64,000 bases of DNA from Catellatospora vulcania (GCF_009720385.1 NZ_WARX01000001.1:620001-684000); one strand, 5' to 3'. Shown: positions 52,967 through 61,904, counted from the first letter of the stretch. Notes: generated by a model not told the origin, from the letters alone. A program made the numbers and translations.

Positions 52967-53953
52967 GTGTTCGCCGCGTTCGCTCCGATCTGGATGATCA
53001 CCGCCCTGGGCTGGGGCACCATGCGGTTCGGGGTGCTGACCCGGGCCACCCAGCAGGCGCTGGCGAACTTCACCTTCGTCATCGCGATCCCGTGCGTGCT
53101 GTTCACCTCGCTGGTCAAGGTGCCGCTCGGGGAGCTGCCGCTGCGCCCGCTCGCCGCGATCGCGGCCAGCACGCTGCTCATCGGGCTGTCGGTGTACTTC
53201 GTCGCCCGCCGGCTGATGCCCGGCCCCGACGGCGACCGGGTCATCGCGGCGATGGCGTCGGCCTACCTCAACGCCGGCAACCTGGGCGTCCCGGTGGCGG
53301 TGTACGTGCTCGACGACGTTTCGCTGATCATGGCGGTGCTGGTCTTCCAGACCATGCTGCTCACCCCGCTGATCGTCGGCCGCCTGGACGCCTCGGCGCA
53401 TCGGGCCGACGTGGACCGGCTGGCCGCCGAGGCGGTCGACGGGGCCGAGGGCCCGTCGGGTGGTGGCGGGTCGTCGTCGCGGTGGCGGCGGCTGGCGATG
53501 CTGCCGCTGCGTACCCCCGTGATCCTGGGGTCGATGGCCGGGGTGACCGCGAGCGCGGCCGGGTGGCTGCCGCCGGAGTGGCTGCTGCGGCCCCTGGAGT
53601 TGCTGGGCGGCGCGGCGGTGCCGGCGGCGCTGTTCGCGCTGGGCATGTCGCTGCACCAGACCGAGGCGTCGTCGTGGCGGCTGCCCGGTCGGGAGGTGAC
53701 CGTGGCGGTCCTGCTCAAGGTGGTCGCTCAGCCGGTCGCCGCGTATCTGATCGGGCGTTGGCTGCTGGGCCTCGACGGCGCGGCACTGCTGGCGGTCACG
53801 CTGGTCGCGGGCCTGCCGACGGCGCAGAACACCTTCGTGTACGCCTCGGAGTTCCGCGCCTCGACCGCGCTGAGCCGCGACGCGATCCTGTTCTCCAGCC
53901 TGCTGTCGATGGGCACCCTCACACTGATCCTCTGGCTGCTCGGCCCGGTCTGA
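52967..53953 (+). CDS. AEC-family permease (auxin efflux carrier type)
   Basis: 328-residue membrane protein with about ten helices in two inverted halves (start FAAFAPIWMITALGWGTMRFG; second half beginning PLRTPVILGSMAGVTASAAG). A polar cytoplasmic loop of some 35 residues (SAHRADVDRL ... GGGGSSSRWRR) splits them. The conserved NAGNLGVPVA helix is present. Members move small organic anions. Starts at GTG 52967. Confidence 0.88.
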   Translation: MFAAFAPIWMITALGWGTMRFGVLTRATQQALANFTFVIAIPCVLFTSLVKVPLGELPLRPLAAIAASTLLIGLSVYFVARRLMPGPDGDRVIAAMASAYLNAGNLGVPVAVYVLDDVSLIMAVLVFQTMLLTPLIVGRLDASAHRADVDRLAAEAVDGAEGPSGGGGSSSRWRRLAMLPLRTPVILGSMAGVTASAAGWLPPEWLLRPLELLGGAAVPAALFALGMSLHQTEASSWRLPGREVTVAVLLKVVAQPVAAYLIGRWLLGLDGAALLAVTLVAGLPTAQNTFVYASEFRASTALSRDAILFSSLLSMGTLTLILWLLGPV

Positions 53954-53979
53954 CCAGTCCTCCCTGCTCACGCCCGGTA

Positions 53980-54036
53980 CAGCGTTGACAAGGTGCCCTT
54001 GGGCTACCTATGGCGATGTCAAGGTGCCCTTCCTTT
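53980..54036. repeat. degenerate family B element with arms in direct orientation (copy 4)
   Basis: GCGTTGACAAGGTGCCCTT is followed 15 bp later by GATGTCAAGGTGCCCTTCC. Both halves are right arms of family B, so this copy cannot fold as the others do. Located just after the AEC permease stop. Confidence 0.75.
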
Positions 54037-54199
54037 CCACGTCGGGGCGGGTGATGATGGGGGCGGGAGTCGGGCGTTGCCGTGCGAAGGGCAGAACCAT
54101 TCGGTTCGTACGGGTAGCGCAGGGCCGTGCCGTCTGTCGTAGCCGGGTCCGGGCAGCTCACTGCACCTAGACCATGCACAGACGTCCCTAGGAGACGCG

Positions 54200-55657
54200 T
54201 TGACCCCCGATCTCACGTCATCGCCGCGCTACCGTCGCCGCCGTGACCGCCGCCTGGTCGCGCTCGGCGCGGCCGCCGCCATGACCGCCGCCACCGCGCT
54301 GGCCGGCGTCCTGCTGGCCACCACCGAGGCCTCCGCCGGCACGCTGTCCGGCACGTTCTACCGCGACCCCACCTCCAATGTGAACCGGTGGCTGGCCGCG
54401 AACCCGAACGACTCCCGCGCGGGCCTGATCGGCCAGCGCATCGGCAGCCAGCCGCAGGCGGTCTGGTTCGCCAACTACAACCAGAGCACCATCCAGTCGC
54501 AGGTGAGCTCGTACGTCACCGCCGCGAACAACGCCAACCAGGTCCCGGTGCTGGTGCCGTACATGCTGCCCAACCGCGACTGCGGCGGGGCGAGCGCGGG
54601 CGGCGCACCGACCATCGCCGCTTACCGGACCTGGCTCGACAGCTTCGCCGCGGGCCTCGGCACGCGCACCGCCGTGGTCATCCTGGAGCCGGACTCGCTC
54701 GCCTTGCAGACCTGCCTGTCGGCGACCGAGAAGTCCGAGCGCAACTCCGCGCTCAGCTACGCGGTGACCAAGTTCAAGCAGGTCAACCCGAGCGTGAAGG
54801 TGTACCTCGACGCGGGGCACTCGGCCTGGAACAGCCCTGCGGACACGGCATCGCGGTTGCAGGCGGCGGGCGTGGCCAACGCGGCGGGCTTCTACTCCAA
54901 CGCGTCCAACTACCGCTGGACCGCCGACGAGGTCAACTTCGGCCGCAACGTGCTCAACGCGCTCGGCAACGGCAACTTGCACCAGGTCGTCGACACGTCG
55001 CGCAACGGCAAGGGCCCACTGGGCAGCGAGTGGTGCGACCCGGCAGGCCGGGGCACGGGCCAGGCGCCGACCACGAACACGGGTGAGGCGACCGTGGACG
55101 CGTACATCTGGATCAAGCTGCCGGGTGAGGCGGACGGCTGTGCCGCGGGCGCGGGGCAGTTCGTGCCGGACCTGGCCTACTCGCTGGCGCAGAACGGCAT
55201 CGTGACCAGCCCTCCGCCGAGCCCGTCCACGGTCCCGTCGCCGTCGGTGTCCCCGTCGCGTCCGCCGTCGCCGTCCGCCTCGCCGTCGCCCTCGGCCTCG
55301 CCGTCCACTCCGCCTTCGCCGTCCCCGTCGGCGAGCCAGGGCACGGGTTCCTGCTCGGTGAGCTACCGGGTGGACAGTCAGTGGAACAACGGCTTCGTCG
55401 CCTCGGTGGTCATCACCAACCGCGGCCCGGCGATCAGTTCATGGACGCTGACCTGGACCTACGCTGGCAACCAGGCGGTCACCAACGCCTGGAACGCCAC
55501 GGTGACGGCCAGCGGGGCGAACGTCACGGCCCGCAACGCCACGCACAACGGCAGCATCGCCACGAACGGCACCGCGAGCTTCGGCTTCCAGGCCTCGTAC
55601 AGCGGGACCAACACCAACCCGACCGCGTTCAAGCTGAACAACGTCACCTGTAGCTGA
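54200..55657 (+). CDS. secreted GH6 cellulase with CBM2
   Basis: Extracellular endo- or exo-glucanase of 485 residues. TTG start at 54200; basic N-terminus RYRRRRDRRLVALG, a Tat- or Sec-type signal ending about residue 45 (ASA). The GH6 domain (about 50-335) has the catalytic Asp residues in LPNRDCGG and ILEPDSLA, plus WIKLPGEADG. A Pro/Ser linker follows (about 336-380), then a C-terminal family 2 cellulose-binding module (SCSVSYRVDSQWNNGF, SSWTLTWTY). Releases cello-oligosaccharides that the two GH1 enzymes in this window could finish. Closed by a hairpin. Confidence 0.95.
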   Translation: MTPDLTSSPRYRRRRDRRLVALGAAAAMTAATALAGVLLATTEASAGTLSGTFYRDPTSNVNRWLAANPNDSRAGLIGQRIGSQPQAVWFANYNQSTIQSQVSSYVTAANNANQVPVLVPYMLPNRDCGGASAGGAPTIAAYRTWLDSFAAGLGTRTAVVILEPDSLALQTCLSATEKSERNSALSYAVTKFKQVNPSVKVYLDAGHSAWNSPADTASRLQAAGVANAAGFYSNASNYRWTADEVNFGRNVLNALGNGNLHQVVDTSRNGKGPLGSEWCDPAGRGTGQAPTTNTGEATVDAYIWIKLPGEADGCAAGAGQFVPDLAYSLAQNGIVTSPPPSPSTVPSPSVSPSRPPSPSASPSPSASPSTPPSPSPSASQGTGSCSVSYRVDSQWNNGFVASVVITNRGPAISSWTLTWTYAGNQAVTNAWNATVTASGANVTARNATHNGSIATNGTASFGFQASYSGTNTNPTAFKLNNVTCS

Positions 55658-55662
55658 GCAGG

Positions 55663-55699
55663 GACGAAGGGCCGGCGCACGACGCGCCGGCCCTTCGTC
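55663..55699. terminator. hairpin terminator after GH6 gene
   Basis: GACGAAGGGCCGGCGC and GCGCCGGCCCTTCGTC, perfect 16-bp arms with a 5-nt loop, 5 bp after the stop codon. Confidence 0.8.
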
Positions 55700-55804
55700 G
55701 TGGCGTCGGGCCATTGCCTGCGCACCGTACGCCGCCGGGCTTATGGTCGATAAAGGGCCTTTCGGGTGTACGTCTGTGCGCCCGCCCGCTGAGAGGCGAC
55801 CGCG

Positions 55805-56167
55805 ATGACGGGGATGGAACTCAAGAACTTCGACCGGCCCGACGAGTCCCGGCAGTTCGAGGGCCTGGGCCGGATGGATCTGGTGCAGGTCGCCGGCAGG
55901 ACGGTCGGCCGGGGGCGGTTCGAGCCGGGCTGGCGCTGGTCGGTGAACGTCGGGCCGATCGCCGGCACCGCCACCTGTCAGACCTCGCATCTCGGCTACT
56001 GCGAATCCGGCACCATGCGCATCACCATGGAGGACGGGACCAGCCAGGACTTCACGGCGGGCGACATGGTGGCCATCAAGCCCGGCCATGAGGCCGAGGT
56101 CATCGGCGACGAGGCCGTGGTCTTCCTCGACTTCGGCGAGATCGCCGAGTACGCGAAGCGGCGTTGA
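55805..56167 (+). CDS. cupin-domain protein
   Basis: Small 120-residue protein forming one cupin barrel: motif 1 region RWSVNVGPIAGTATCQTSHLGYCESG and motif 2 AGDMVAIKPGHEAEVIGDE. The usual two-His metal motif is incomplete (one His in QTSHLG, one in PGHEAE), so metal binding is uncertain. Members often act as ligand sensors or small isomerases. No family-specific role is evident. Confidence 0.8.
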   Translation: MTGMELKNFDRPDESRQFEGLGRMDLVQVAGRTVGRGRFEPGWRWSVNVGPIAGTATCQTSHLGYCESGTMRITMEDGTSQDFTAGDMVAIKPGHEAEVIGDEAVVFLDFGEIAEYAKRR

Positions 56168-56263
56168 CGAGGGAACAACCGGCACCGGGCGGGTGTTCGC
56201 CGGAACGGACACGAATACGATTCGGGTCCTACGGTGGATGATCCGGTGACAGTGGAGGCAGGC

Positions 56264-56731
56264 ATGGCGAAGGCACGTGGTCCGCAGGTGGGCGAGGTGG
56301 CGCCCGACTTCGAGCTGCCCTCGCAGGGCGGCGAGACGGTGCGGCTCAGCGACTACCGGGGCAAGCAGAAGGTGGTCCTGTACTTCTACCCCAAGGACAA
56401 CACGTCCGGCTGCACCGCCGAGGCCTGCTCCTTCCGGGACAGCTACGAGGTCTTCACCGAGGCCGGCGCGCAGGTCATCGGCGTCAGCTCGGACTCCGTC
56501 GAGTCGCACGACGGCTTCGCCCAGCGCTACCGGCTGCCGTTCGTGCTGCTGGCCGACGAAGGCGGCGAGGTGCGCAAGGCGTACGACGTGCCGTCCACGT
56601 TCGGGATCCTGCCGGGGCGGGTCACCTACGTGATCGACCGGGAGGGCGTGGTGCGCCACGTGTTCTCGTCGCAGGCCAACATCGGCAAGCACGTCTCCAG
56701 CGCCCTCGAAGTAGTCCAGACCCTGGCTTGA
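56264..56731 (+). CDS. bcp: thioredoxin-dependent peroxiredoxin, Bcp/PrxQ type
   Basis: Reduces hydrogen and organic peroxides; 155 residues from the ATG at 56264 (GGAGG upstream; an in-frame extension to 56234 lacks support). The peroxidatic Cys50 and resolving Cys55 lie in DNTSGCTAEACSFRD, the 5-residue spacing of atypical 2-Cys PrxQ proteins. The family start GEVAPDFELPSQGG is present. Ends with palindrome B5. Confidence 0.95.
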   Translation: MAKARGPQVGEVAPDFELPSQGGETVRLSDYRGKQKVVLYFYPKDNTSGCTAEACSFRDSYEVFTEAGAQVIGVSSDSVESHDGFAQRYRLPFVLLADEGGEVRKAYDVPSTFGILPGRVTYVIDREGVVRHVFSSQANIGKHVSSALEVVQTLA

Positions 56732-56738
56732 GAGCAAG

Positions 56739-56782
56739 GAAGGGCACCTTCTTAACGCTCCGCGTTATAGAAGGTGCCCTTC
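56739..56782. repeat. dispersed palindrome family B, copy 5
   Basis: GAAGGGCACCTTCTTAACGC, loop TCC, then GCGTTATAGAAGGTGCCCTTC. This is the closest copy to the family consensus. Located 7 bp after the bcp stop. Confidence 0.92.
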
Positions 56783-56925
56783 TTAACGCCCGACGTGGTT
56801 GAGCGGGCCGTCTTGGCCCGGCCGGGCAGCCTCGCCTAGGCTCGTGCCTGGACTTCGAAGGCGAAGGGCGGCCCGCGGCCGACGACCCCTTCGCCCGCGG
56901 GCCGCCCGGCGAGGCAGGAAACGAC

Positions 56926-58692
56926 ATGGCGCTGGCCCAGCACCCCCTTGACCACCGCTACCACGGCGAGCATCCGGTACGCACCGTCGCCTACCTGCTG
57001 CGCGAGGACCGCTGGCGGCTGCTGCTCGGGGTGCTCGCGTTCGCCGTCAAGCACAGCCCGACCTGGCTGCTGCCCCTGGTCACCGCGAACGTGATCGACG
57101 TCGTGGTGCGGCACAAGCCCGTCGAGCAGCTGTGGTGGAACGCGGGCCTGATGGTCGCCTGCCTGAGCCTCAACTACCCGTTCCACGTGCTGTTCGTACG
57201 CAACCACAGCGGCTCCGTCCGCCGTATGGGCACCCGCCTGCGCTCGGCCCTGTGCCGCCGCATGCAGGAGCTGTCCATCGGCTACCACTCCCGCTCGTCG
57301 GCCGCGGTGCTCCAGTCGAAGGTGATCCGCGACGTCGAGGCGATCGAGCAGATGGTGCAGCAGGCCGGTGACGTCGGCGTCGGCGCGCTGATGATGCTGC
57401 TCGGCGGGGCCGTCGTGATCGCGCTGCGGGTGCCGCTGTTCCTCCCCGTCTTCCTGGTGCTGGTGCCGTGCGCGGCGTTCCTGGTGATGAAGCTGCGCAA
57501 CCGCATGCGCACCGACAACGAGTCGTTCCGCCGCGAGGTCGAGCGGCTGTCGTCGCGGGTCGCCGAGATGACCACGCTGATCCCGATCACCCGCGCGCAC
57601 GGCCTGGAGCGCGACGCGCTGCGCCGGGTCGACGGCTCGCTGGACCGCGTACTGCGCGCGGGTCTGCGCCTGGACCTGCTCAACGGCCGCTTCGGCGCGC
57701 TGGCCTGGACCCAGATGCAGGTGCTGAGCGTGGCCTGCCTGGCCGGATCGGCGCTGGTCGCGTACTACGGCTGGGTGCCGATCACCGAGGGCGACGTGGT
57801 GATGCTCAGCGCGTACTTCACCACGCTGACCGGCTCGGTGATGACCCTGATGAGCCTCGGGCCGATCTTCGTCAAGGGGCTGGAGTCGGTGCGCTCGGCC
57901 GGTGAGCTGCTGCAGGCCCCCGACCTGGAGGTCAACGCGGGCAAGCAGCAGGTCGACGACGTACGCGGCGCGGTGCGCTTCGAGGGCATCGGGTTCGCGT
58001 ACGACGGGGCTGCGGGCGCCGCGGTGCGCGACTTCGATCTCGACGTCGCCGCGGGCGAGCGCATCGCACTGGTCGGCCCGTCGGGCGCGGGAAAGTCCAC
58101 CATCCTGAACCTGGTCATCGGCTTCCTGCGGCCGACCTCGGGCCGCATCCTGCTCGACGGCCGCGACATGGAGACCCTGGACCTGCGCACCTACCGGCGG
58201 TTCGTGTCGGTGGTGCCGCAGGAGCCGATCCTGTTCGAGGGCAGCATCTTCGACAACGTCACGTACGGCATGGCCGACGTGCCGCTGGAGCGGGTGCGCC
58301 GGGCACTGGCCGACGCGAACGCGCTGGACTTCGTCGACCAGCTCACCGACGGCCTGGACACGGTGGTGGGGGAGCGCGGCGCACGGCTGTCCGGCGGCCA
58401 GCGCCAGCGCCTGGCGATCGCGCGGGCGCTGATCCGCGACCCGCGGGTGCTGATCCTGGACGAGGCGACCTCCGCCCTGGACACCCACTCCGAAGCGCTG
58501 ATCCAGCAGGCCATGGAGCGCCTGGTCGCGGGGCGGACCGTCTTCGTCGTCGCGCACCGCCTGTCGACGATCCGCAACGCCGATCGCATCATCGTGATGC
58601 GCGACGGCCGCATCGAGGAGGTCGGCCGGCACGACGAGTTGCTGGACCGCCGGGGCGCGTACGCCCGCCTCCAGTCCGCCCAGCTCGCCTGA
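56926..58692 (+). CDS. ABC exporter, fused membrane and ATPase domains
   Basis: Half-transporter of 588 residues that works as a dimer. Six helices in about 30-310 (first LLGVLAFAVKHSPTWLLPLV). The nucleotide-binding domain spans about 345-580: Walker A GPSGAGKST, Q-loop in VVPQEPILFEG, signature LSGGQRQRLA, Walker B VLILDEATSALD, switch His in VVAHRLST. Type IV exporter family for lipids, drugs or peptides; cargo is not predictable. Ends converging with a small membrane protein gene. Confidence 0.93.
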   Translation: MALAQHPLDHRYHGEHPVRTVAYLLREDRWRLLLGVLAFAVKHSPTWLLPLVTANVIDVVVRHKPVEQLWWNAGLMVACLSLNYPFHVLFVRNHSGSVRRMGTRLRSALCRRMQELSIGYHSRSSAAVLQSKVIRDVEAIEQMVQQAGDVGVGALMMLLGGAVVIALRVPLFLPVFLVLVPCAAFLVMKLRNRMRTDNESFRREVERLSSRVAEMTTLIPITRAHGLERDALRRVDGSLDRVLRAGLRLDLLNGRFGALAWTQMQVLSVACLAGSALVAYYGWVPITEGDVVMLSAYFTTLTGSVMTLMSLGPIFVKGLESVRSAGELLQAPDLEVNAGKQQVDDVRGAVRFEGIGFAYDGAAGAAVRDFDLDVAAGERIALVGPSGAGKSTILNLVIGFLRPTSGRILLDGRDMETLDLRTYRRFVSVVPQEPILFEGSIFDNVTYGMADVPLERVRRALADANALDFVDQLTDGLDTVVGERGARLSGGQRQRLAIARALIRDPRVLILDEATSALDTHSEALIQQAMERLVAGRTVFVVAHRLSTIRNADRIIVMRDGRIEEVGRHDELLDRRGAYARLQSAQLA

Positions 58693-58734
58693 ACCCGTCG
58701 CGCCGCACAGCCGCAGCTCAGCAGCTGTCAGAGG

Positions 58735-59181
58735 TTAAGAAGGCGCCCCTCCATTACGCATAGCGTGAAGAAGGTGCCCTTCCTTTGGGGCGAGGAGGAA
58801 GAGAGCCAGCGGCACGCCGAGGCCTGCGACCAGGGTGAACAGGCTTCCGCTCAGGTCGAGCCCGGTGAGGGTGCCGTGGTGGAAGGTGTGGAAACCCAGG
58901 TGCAGGGCGTTGAAGACGACGGAGCCGGCCAGCGCCAGGCGGGCCGTCGCGCGGCGGTAGCGCACCGCGGGGATCGCCAGCAGGACGGCCAGGGTCAGGA
59001 AGGTCGCGCCGAGATCCGCGGTGAGGTGCTCGTTGTACGGCGGATACGCGGCCGTCCAGTGGTGCCCGAAGCCGGGGAACGTGGCGAAGAAATGGCGGGG
59101 CGCGGCGTACGCCCACAGCCCCCACCACAGGTGCACCACCGCCATGCCGGCCAGTCCGAGCCGGACGATCAGCTGTCGCAT
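58735..59181 (-). CDS. small membrane protein; C-terminus encoded by palindrome B6
   Basis: 148 residues from the ATG at 59181 with four predicted helices (LGLAGMAVVHLWWGLWAYAA, DLGATFLTLAVLLAIPAV, LALAGSVVFNALHLGF, LSGSLFTLVAGLGVPLALFLL). No function known; it has several His residues between helices (FGHHW, HTFHHG). The last 17 residues (from PKEGHLLHAM) and the stop are encoded by palindrome B6, so the native end was probably replaced or extended. It follows the FAD oxidoreductase gene in the same direction by 14 bp. Confidence 0.7.
   Translation of the reverse strand: MRQLIVRLGLAGMAVVHLWWGLWAYAAPRHFFATFPGFGHHWTAAYPPYNEHLTADLGATFLTLAVLLAIPAVRYRRATARLALAGSVVFNALHLGFHTFHHGTLTGLDLSGSLFTLVAGLGVPLALFLLAPKEGHLLHAMRNGGAPS
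58737..58786. repeat. dispersed palindrome family B, copy 6
   Basis: AAGAAGGCGCCCCTCCATTACGC, loop ATA, then GCGTGAAGAAGGTGCCCTTCCTTT. The left arm has diverged (CCCTCCATT versus CACCTTCTTA), leaving an imperfect stem. The membrane protein stop codon lies just inside or beside its left end. Between converging genes. Confidence 0.85.
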
Positions 59182-59195
59182 GGCGGCAGTGTGCC

Positions 59196-60545
59196 CTAGA
59201 CCTCCAGCTGCTGCACGGCCGCCTCGATGGCGCGGTGGAACGTCGGGTACGCGTAGATCATGTGCTGCAGCATGTGCACCGGGACCTGCGCGTGCACCGC
59301 GACGACCAGCGCGCTGAGCACCTCGCCGCCGGTCGGCCCGGCCGAGGTCGCGCCGACCAGCACGTCCCGGTCCCGGTCGGCGACGAGCTTGATGAACCCG
59401 TCGTTGCCCGCCTTGTGGATCCAGCCACGGGTCGCCTCGGGCAGCTTCGTGTACGCCGTCTGCACGTGGATGCCCTGGTGGCGAGCCGCCTCCTCGGTCA
59501 GGCCCACCGACCCGATCTCGGGGTCGGTGAAGGTGACCCGGGGGTGCGCCCGGTAGTCGGCGGGCGGCCCCTCCTGGCCGAGGATGTCGCGGATCGCGAT
59601 GGCCGCCTGGTACATCGCCATGTGCGTGAAAGCCCCGTGGCCCGTGCAGTCGCCGACGGCCCACAACCCGTCGGCGGCCCGCATGTGCCCGTCCACGGTG
59701 ATCGCCTTCGCGGCCGGGTCCAGGCCGACCGTGTCGAGACCGAGCTTGTGCAGGTCCGCCGTGCGCCCCGTGGCGACGAGCAGCTTCTCCGAGGTGAACT
59801 CCCGGCCGTCGGCCAGGTGCACGGTCCTGCCCTCGACCCGGACCGCCCGGCATCCGGTGTGCACGGCGACGCCCTCGCGCTGGAGCACCTCGGTGATCAG
59901 CTCCGACGACTCGGGCTCCTCGAAGGACATCAGCCGGTCCATGGCCTCGATGACGGTGACCCGCACCCCGAAGCGCTGGAACATCTGCGCCAGCTCCAGG
60001 CCGATCGCACCGCCGCCGAGCACGGTCAGCGACGCGGGCAGCTCCTCGACCTCGATCGCCTCCTTGTTGGTCCAGAAGTCGGTCTCGGCCAGGCCCGGGA
60101 TCGGCGGGACCGCGGCCTTGGTCCCGGTGCCGACGACCACACCCTTGCGCGCGGTGTACGTCTGCCCGTCGACCTCGACCGTCTTCGGGCCCGCCAGCTT
60201 GCCGGTGCCGCGCACGAACCGGCCGCCACGCTTGACGAACCGGTCGACGGCGACCTTGTCGTCCCAGAAGTCGGTGGCCTCCTCGCGGATGCGCTTGGCG
60301 ACCGGGGCCCAGTCGGGGAATACCTCCGAGGAGCCCGCCATGCCGTTGATCCGGCGGCCCTCGGCCAGCAGGTCGGCAGCCCGGATCATCATCTTGCTCG
60401 GGATGCACCCCCAGTACGGGCACTCGCCGCCGACCAGCCGGTTCTCGATGCCGACCACGCTCAGCCCGGCGTCGGCCAGCCTGCCGCCGACCTCCTCGCC
60501 GCCGACGCCCATGCCGAGGACGATGACGTCCACTTCTTCAGCCAT
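59196..60545 (-). CDS. FAD-dependent pyridine nucleotide-disulfide oxidoreductase
   Basis: Flavoprotein of 449 residues related to mercuric reductase and lipoamide dehydrogenase. FAD motif VIVLGMGVGGEEVGG, redox disulfide GGECPYWGCIPSK (Cys42, Cys47), NAD(P) motif TVLGGGAIGLELAQ, second FAD motif WAVGDCTGHGAFTHMA. The C-terminal dimer domain reads YAYPTFHRAIEAAV; the usual catalytic HPTxxE His is replaced (YPTFHRAIE), so disulfide chemistry may differ. Substrate unknown. The frame is open far upstream into the LacI gene, without meaning. ATG at 60545. Confidence 0.92.
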   Translation of the reverse strand: MAEEVDVIVLGMGVGGEEVGGRLADAGLSVVGIENRLVGGECPYWGCIPSKMMIRAADLLAEGRRINGMAGSSEVFPDWAPVAKRIREEATDFWDDKVAVDRFVKRGGRFVRGTGKLAGPKTVEVDGQTYTARKGVVVGTGTKAAVPPIPGLAETDFWTNKEAIEVEELPASLTVLGGGAIGLELAQMFQRFGVRVTVIEAMDRLMSFEEPESSELITEVLQREGVAVHTGCRAVRVEGRTVHLADGREFTSEKLLVATGRTADLHKLGLDTVGLDPAAKAITVDGHMRAADGLWAVGDCTGHGAFTHMAMYQAAIAIRDILGQEGPPADYRAHPRVTFTDPEIGSVGLTEEAARHQGIHVQTAYTKLPEATRGWIHKAGNDGFIKLVADRDRDVLVGATSAGPTGGEVLSALVVAVHAQVPVHMLQHMIYAYPTFHRAIEAAVQQLEV

Positions 60546-60568
60546 GAGTCCTGTATATCCGAATCCGG

Positions 60569-61579
60569 TCAGGCTGACGCGCGTACCACGAGTTCCGTCG
60601 GCAGGACCACGGCCGGCGGGACCTCGTCGCCCGCGATGACCCGCAGCAGCTGGCGGGCCAGCTCCCGGCCCAGCTCCAGGATCGGCTGCCGCACGGTGGT
60701 CAGCGGCGGGTCGGTGTACCGGGAGATGTCGAAGTCGTCGAAACCGACCACGGCGACGTCCTCGGGGATGCGTCGGCCCAGCTCCCGCAGCGTGGTGATG
60801 GCCCCGTGCGCCATCAGGTCCGAGGCGACGAAGACCGCGTCCAGCTGCGGGTCGTCCTCCAGCAGCTGGCGCATCGCGGTCGCGCCGGACTCGCGGGTGA
60901 AGTCGCCGACCGCCACGATCGAGCGCCGGTCCGACCCGTGCAGCTCGGCGCGGTATCCGGCGAGCCGGTCGATGCCGGCGACCATGTCCTGGGGCCCGGC
61001 GATGGTGGCGATGCGGGAGTGGCCGGTCTCCAGCAGGTGCCGCACCGCGGCGCGCACCCCGCCCACGTGGTCGACGTCGACGTAGGGGACCGCGGAACGG
61101 CCCAGCGGGCGGCCGGTGACCACGACCGGGACGCCGAGCCGGGCGAGCTGGCCGGGCAGCGGGTCGACGCCGTGCGTCGAGGCGAACAGCACGCCGTCCA
61201 CGTGGCGGGCGGTGGTGTAGCGCTCGACGCGCTCGTACCCGGCGACGGTGTTGGTCATCATCAGCACGAGCTGCTTGTCTGCGGCGTCGAGCTCCTGGCT
61301 GACGCCGTGGATGATGCTCGGGAAGAACGGGTCGTCCGAGAAGACGCGGCTGGCGCTCTCCGGCAGGACCAGCGCGATCGAGTCGGTGCGCTGGGTGACC
61401 AGGCTGCGGGCGGCCGCGTTGGGGATGTAGCCCAGCTCCTCGACGGCCCGGCGCACCGCGCTCCGGATCGGCTCGGCGACCTTGGGTGAGCCGTTGACGA
61501 CCCGGGACACGGTCGCCCGGGACACCCCGGCCAGGCGTGCCACGGCCTCCAGCGTGGGCCGCTCGTGTGCCTGGCTCAT
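60569..61579 (-). CDS. LacI-family transcriptional regulator, CelR-like
   Basis: 336 residues from the ATG at 61579 (GAGGAGC upstream). Helix-turn-helix TLEAVARLAGVSRATVSRVV (about 10-30), hinge IPNAAARSLVTQRTDS, effector domain to the end. Close paralogue of the regulator at 3082-4104 and similar in style to Thermobifida CelR. Divergent from a GH1 beta-glucosidase; three boxes around GAGAGCGCTCTC lie between them, close to the known CelR/CebR site TGGGAGCGCTCCCA. Probably represses both genes until cellobiose is present. Confidence 0.94.
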   Translation of the reverse strand: MSQAHERPTLEAVARLAGVSRATVSRVVNGSPKVAEPIRSAVRRAVEELGYIPNAAARSLVTQRTDSIALVLPESASRVFSDDPFFPSIIHGVSQELDAADKQLVLMMTNTVAGYERVERYTTARHVDGVLFASTHGVDPLPGQLARLGVPVVVTGRPLGRSAVPYVDVDHVGGVRAAVRHLLETGHSRIATIAGPQDMVAGIDRLAGYRAELHGSDRRSIVAVGDFTRESGATAMRQLLEDDPQLDAVFVASDLMAHGAITTLRELGRRIPEDVAVVGFDDFDISRYTDPPLTTVRQPILELGRELARQLLRVIAGDEVPPAVVLPTELVVRASA

Positions 61580-61682
61580 GCGTGCTCCTCGCTGCCCCAT
61601 CGGCAGTGCCGCCGACCTGTGCCGGACCACATCCCGGCGAACGTGACCTTACCCCTTGCGCGTTACGGCACGAAGCCGCATG

Positions 61683-61713
61683 TGAGAGCGCTTTCATGGT
61701 GAGAGCGTTTGCA
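61683..61713. promoter_or_regulatory. two CelR-type boxes
   Basis: TGAGAGCGCTTTCA (61683-61696) and TGAGAGCGTTTGCA (61700-61713) in tandem, 104 bp from the LacI start and 192 bp from the GH1 start. A -35-like TTGAC follows at 61743. Confidence 0.7.
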
Positions 61714-61778
61714 ATGGTCGGAAACGGTACGGTAGTAGACCCTTGACAGCACCGTGGCTCGACACCATTCTCTGCTTT

Positions 61779-61790
61779 GAGAGCGCTCTC
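61779..61790. promoter_or_regulatory. CelR-type box, perfect palindrome
   Basis: GAGAGCGCTCTC, perfect over 12 bp, 115 bp upstream of the GH1 ATG and just downstream of a possible -35 (TTGACA at 61743). Position fits repression of the GH1 promoter. Confidence 0.75.
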
Positions 61791-61904
61791 CCGACCCGGC
61801 CGCGAATCGCCCTGATGAGCGGCCGGGTTCCTGCTGGGGAGCCGTCAAGGGATGAGTGTCGAGCGGAACAGCGGGTTCGGCAACCATCGCGACGAGGAGA
61901 ACCG

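Noticed and set aside
59196-61697. Open minus-strand frame of 833 codons joining the FAD oxidoreductase to the LacI region
   Set aside because: The extra part is a shadow of the LacI gene. The oxidoreductase starts at the ATG at 60545.
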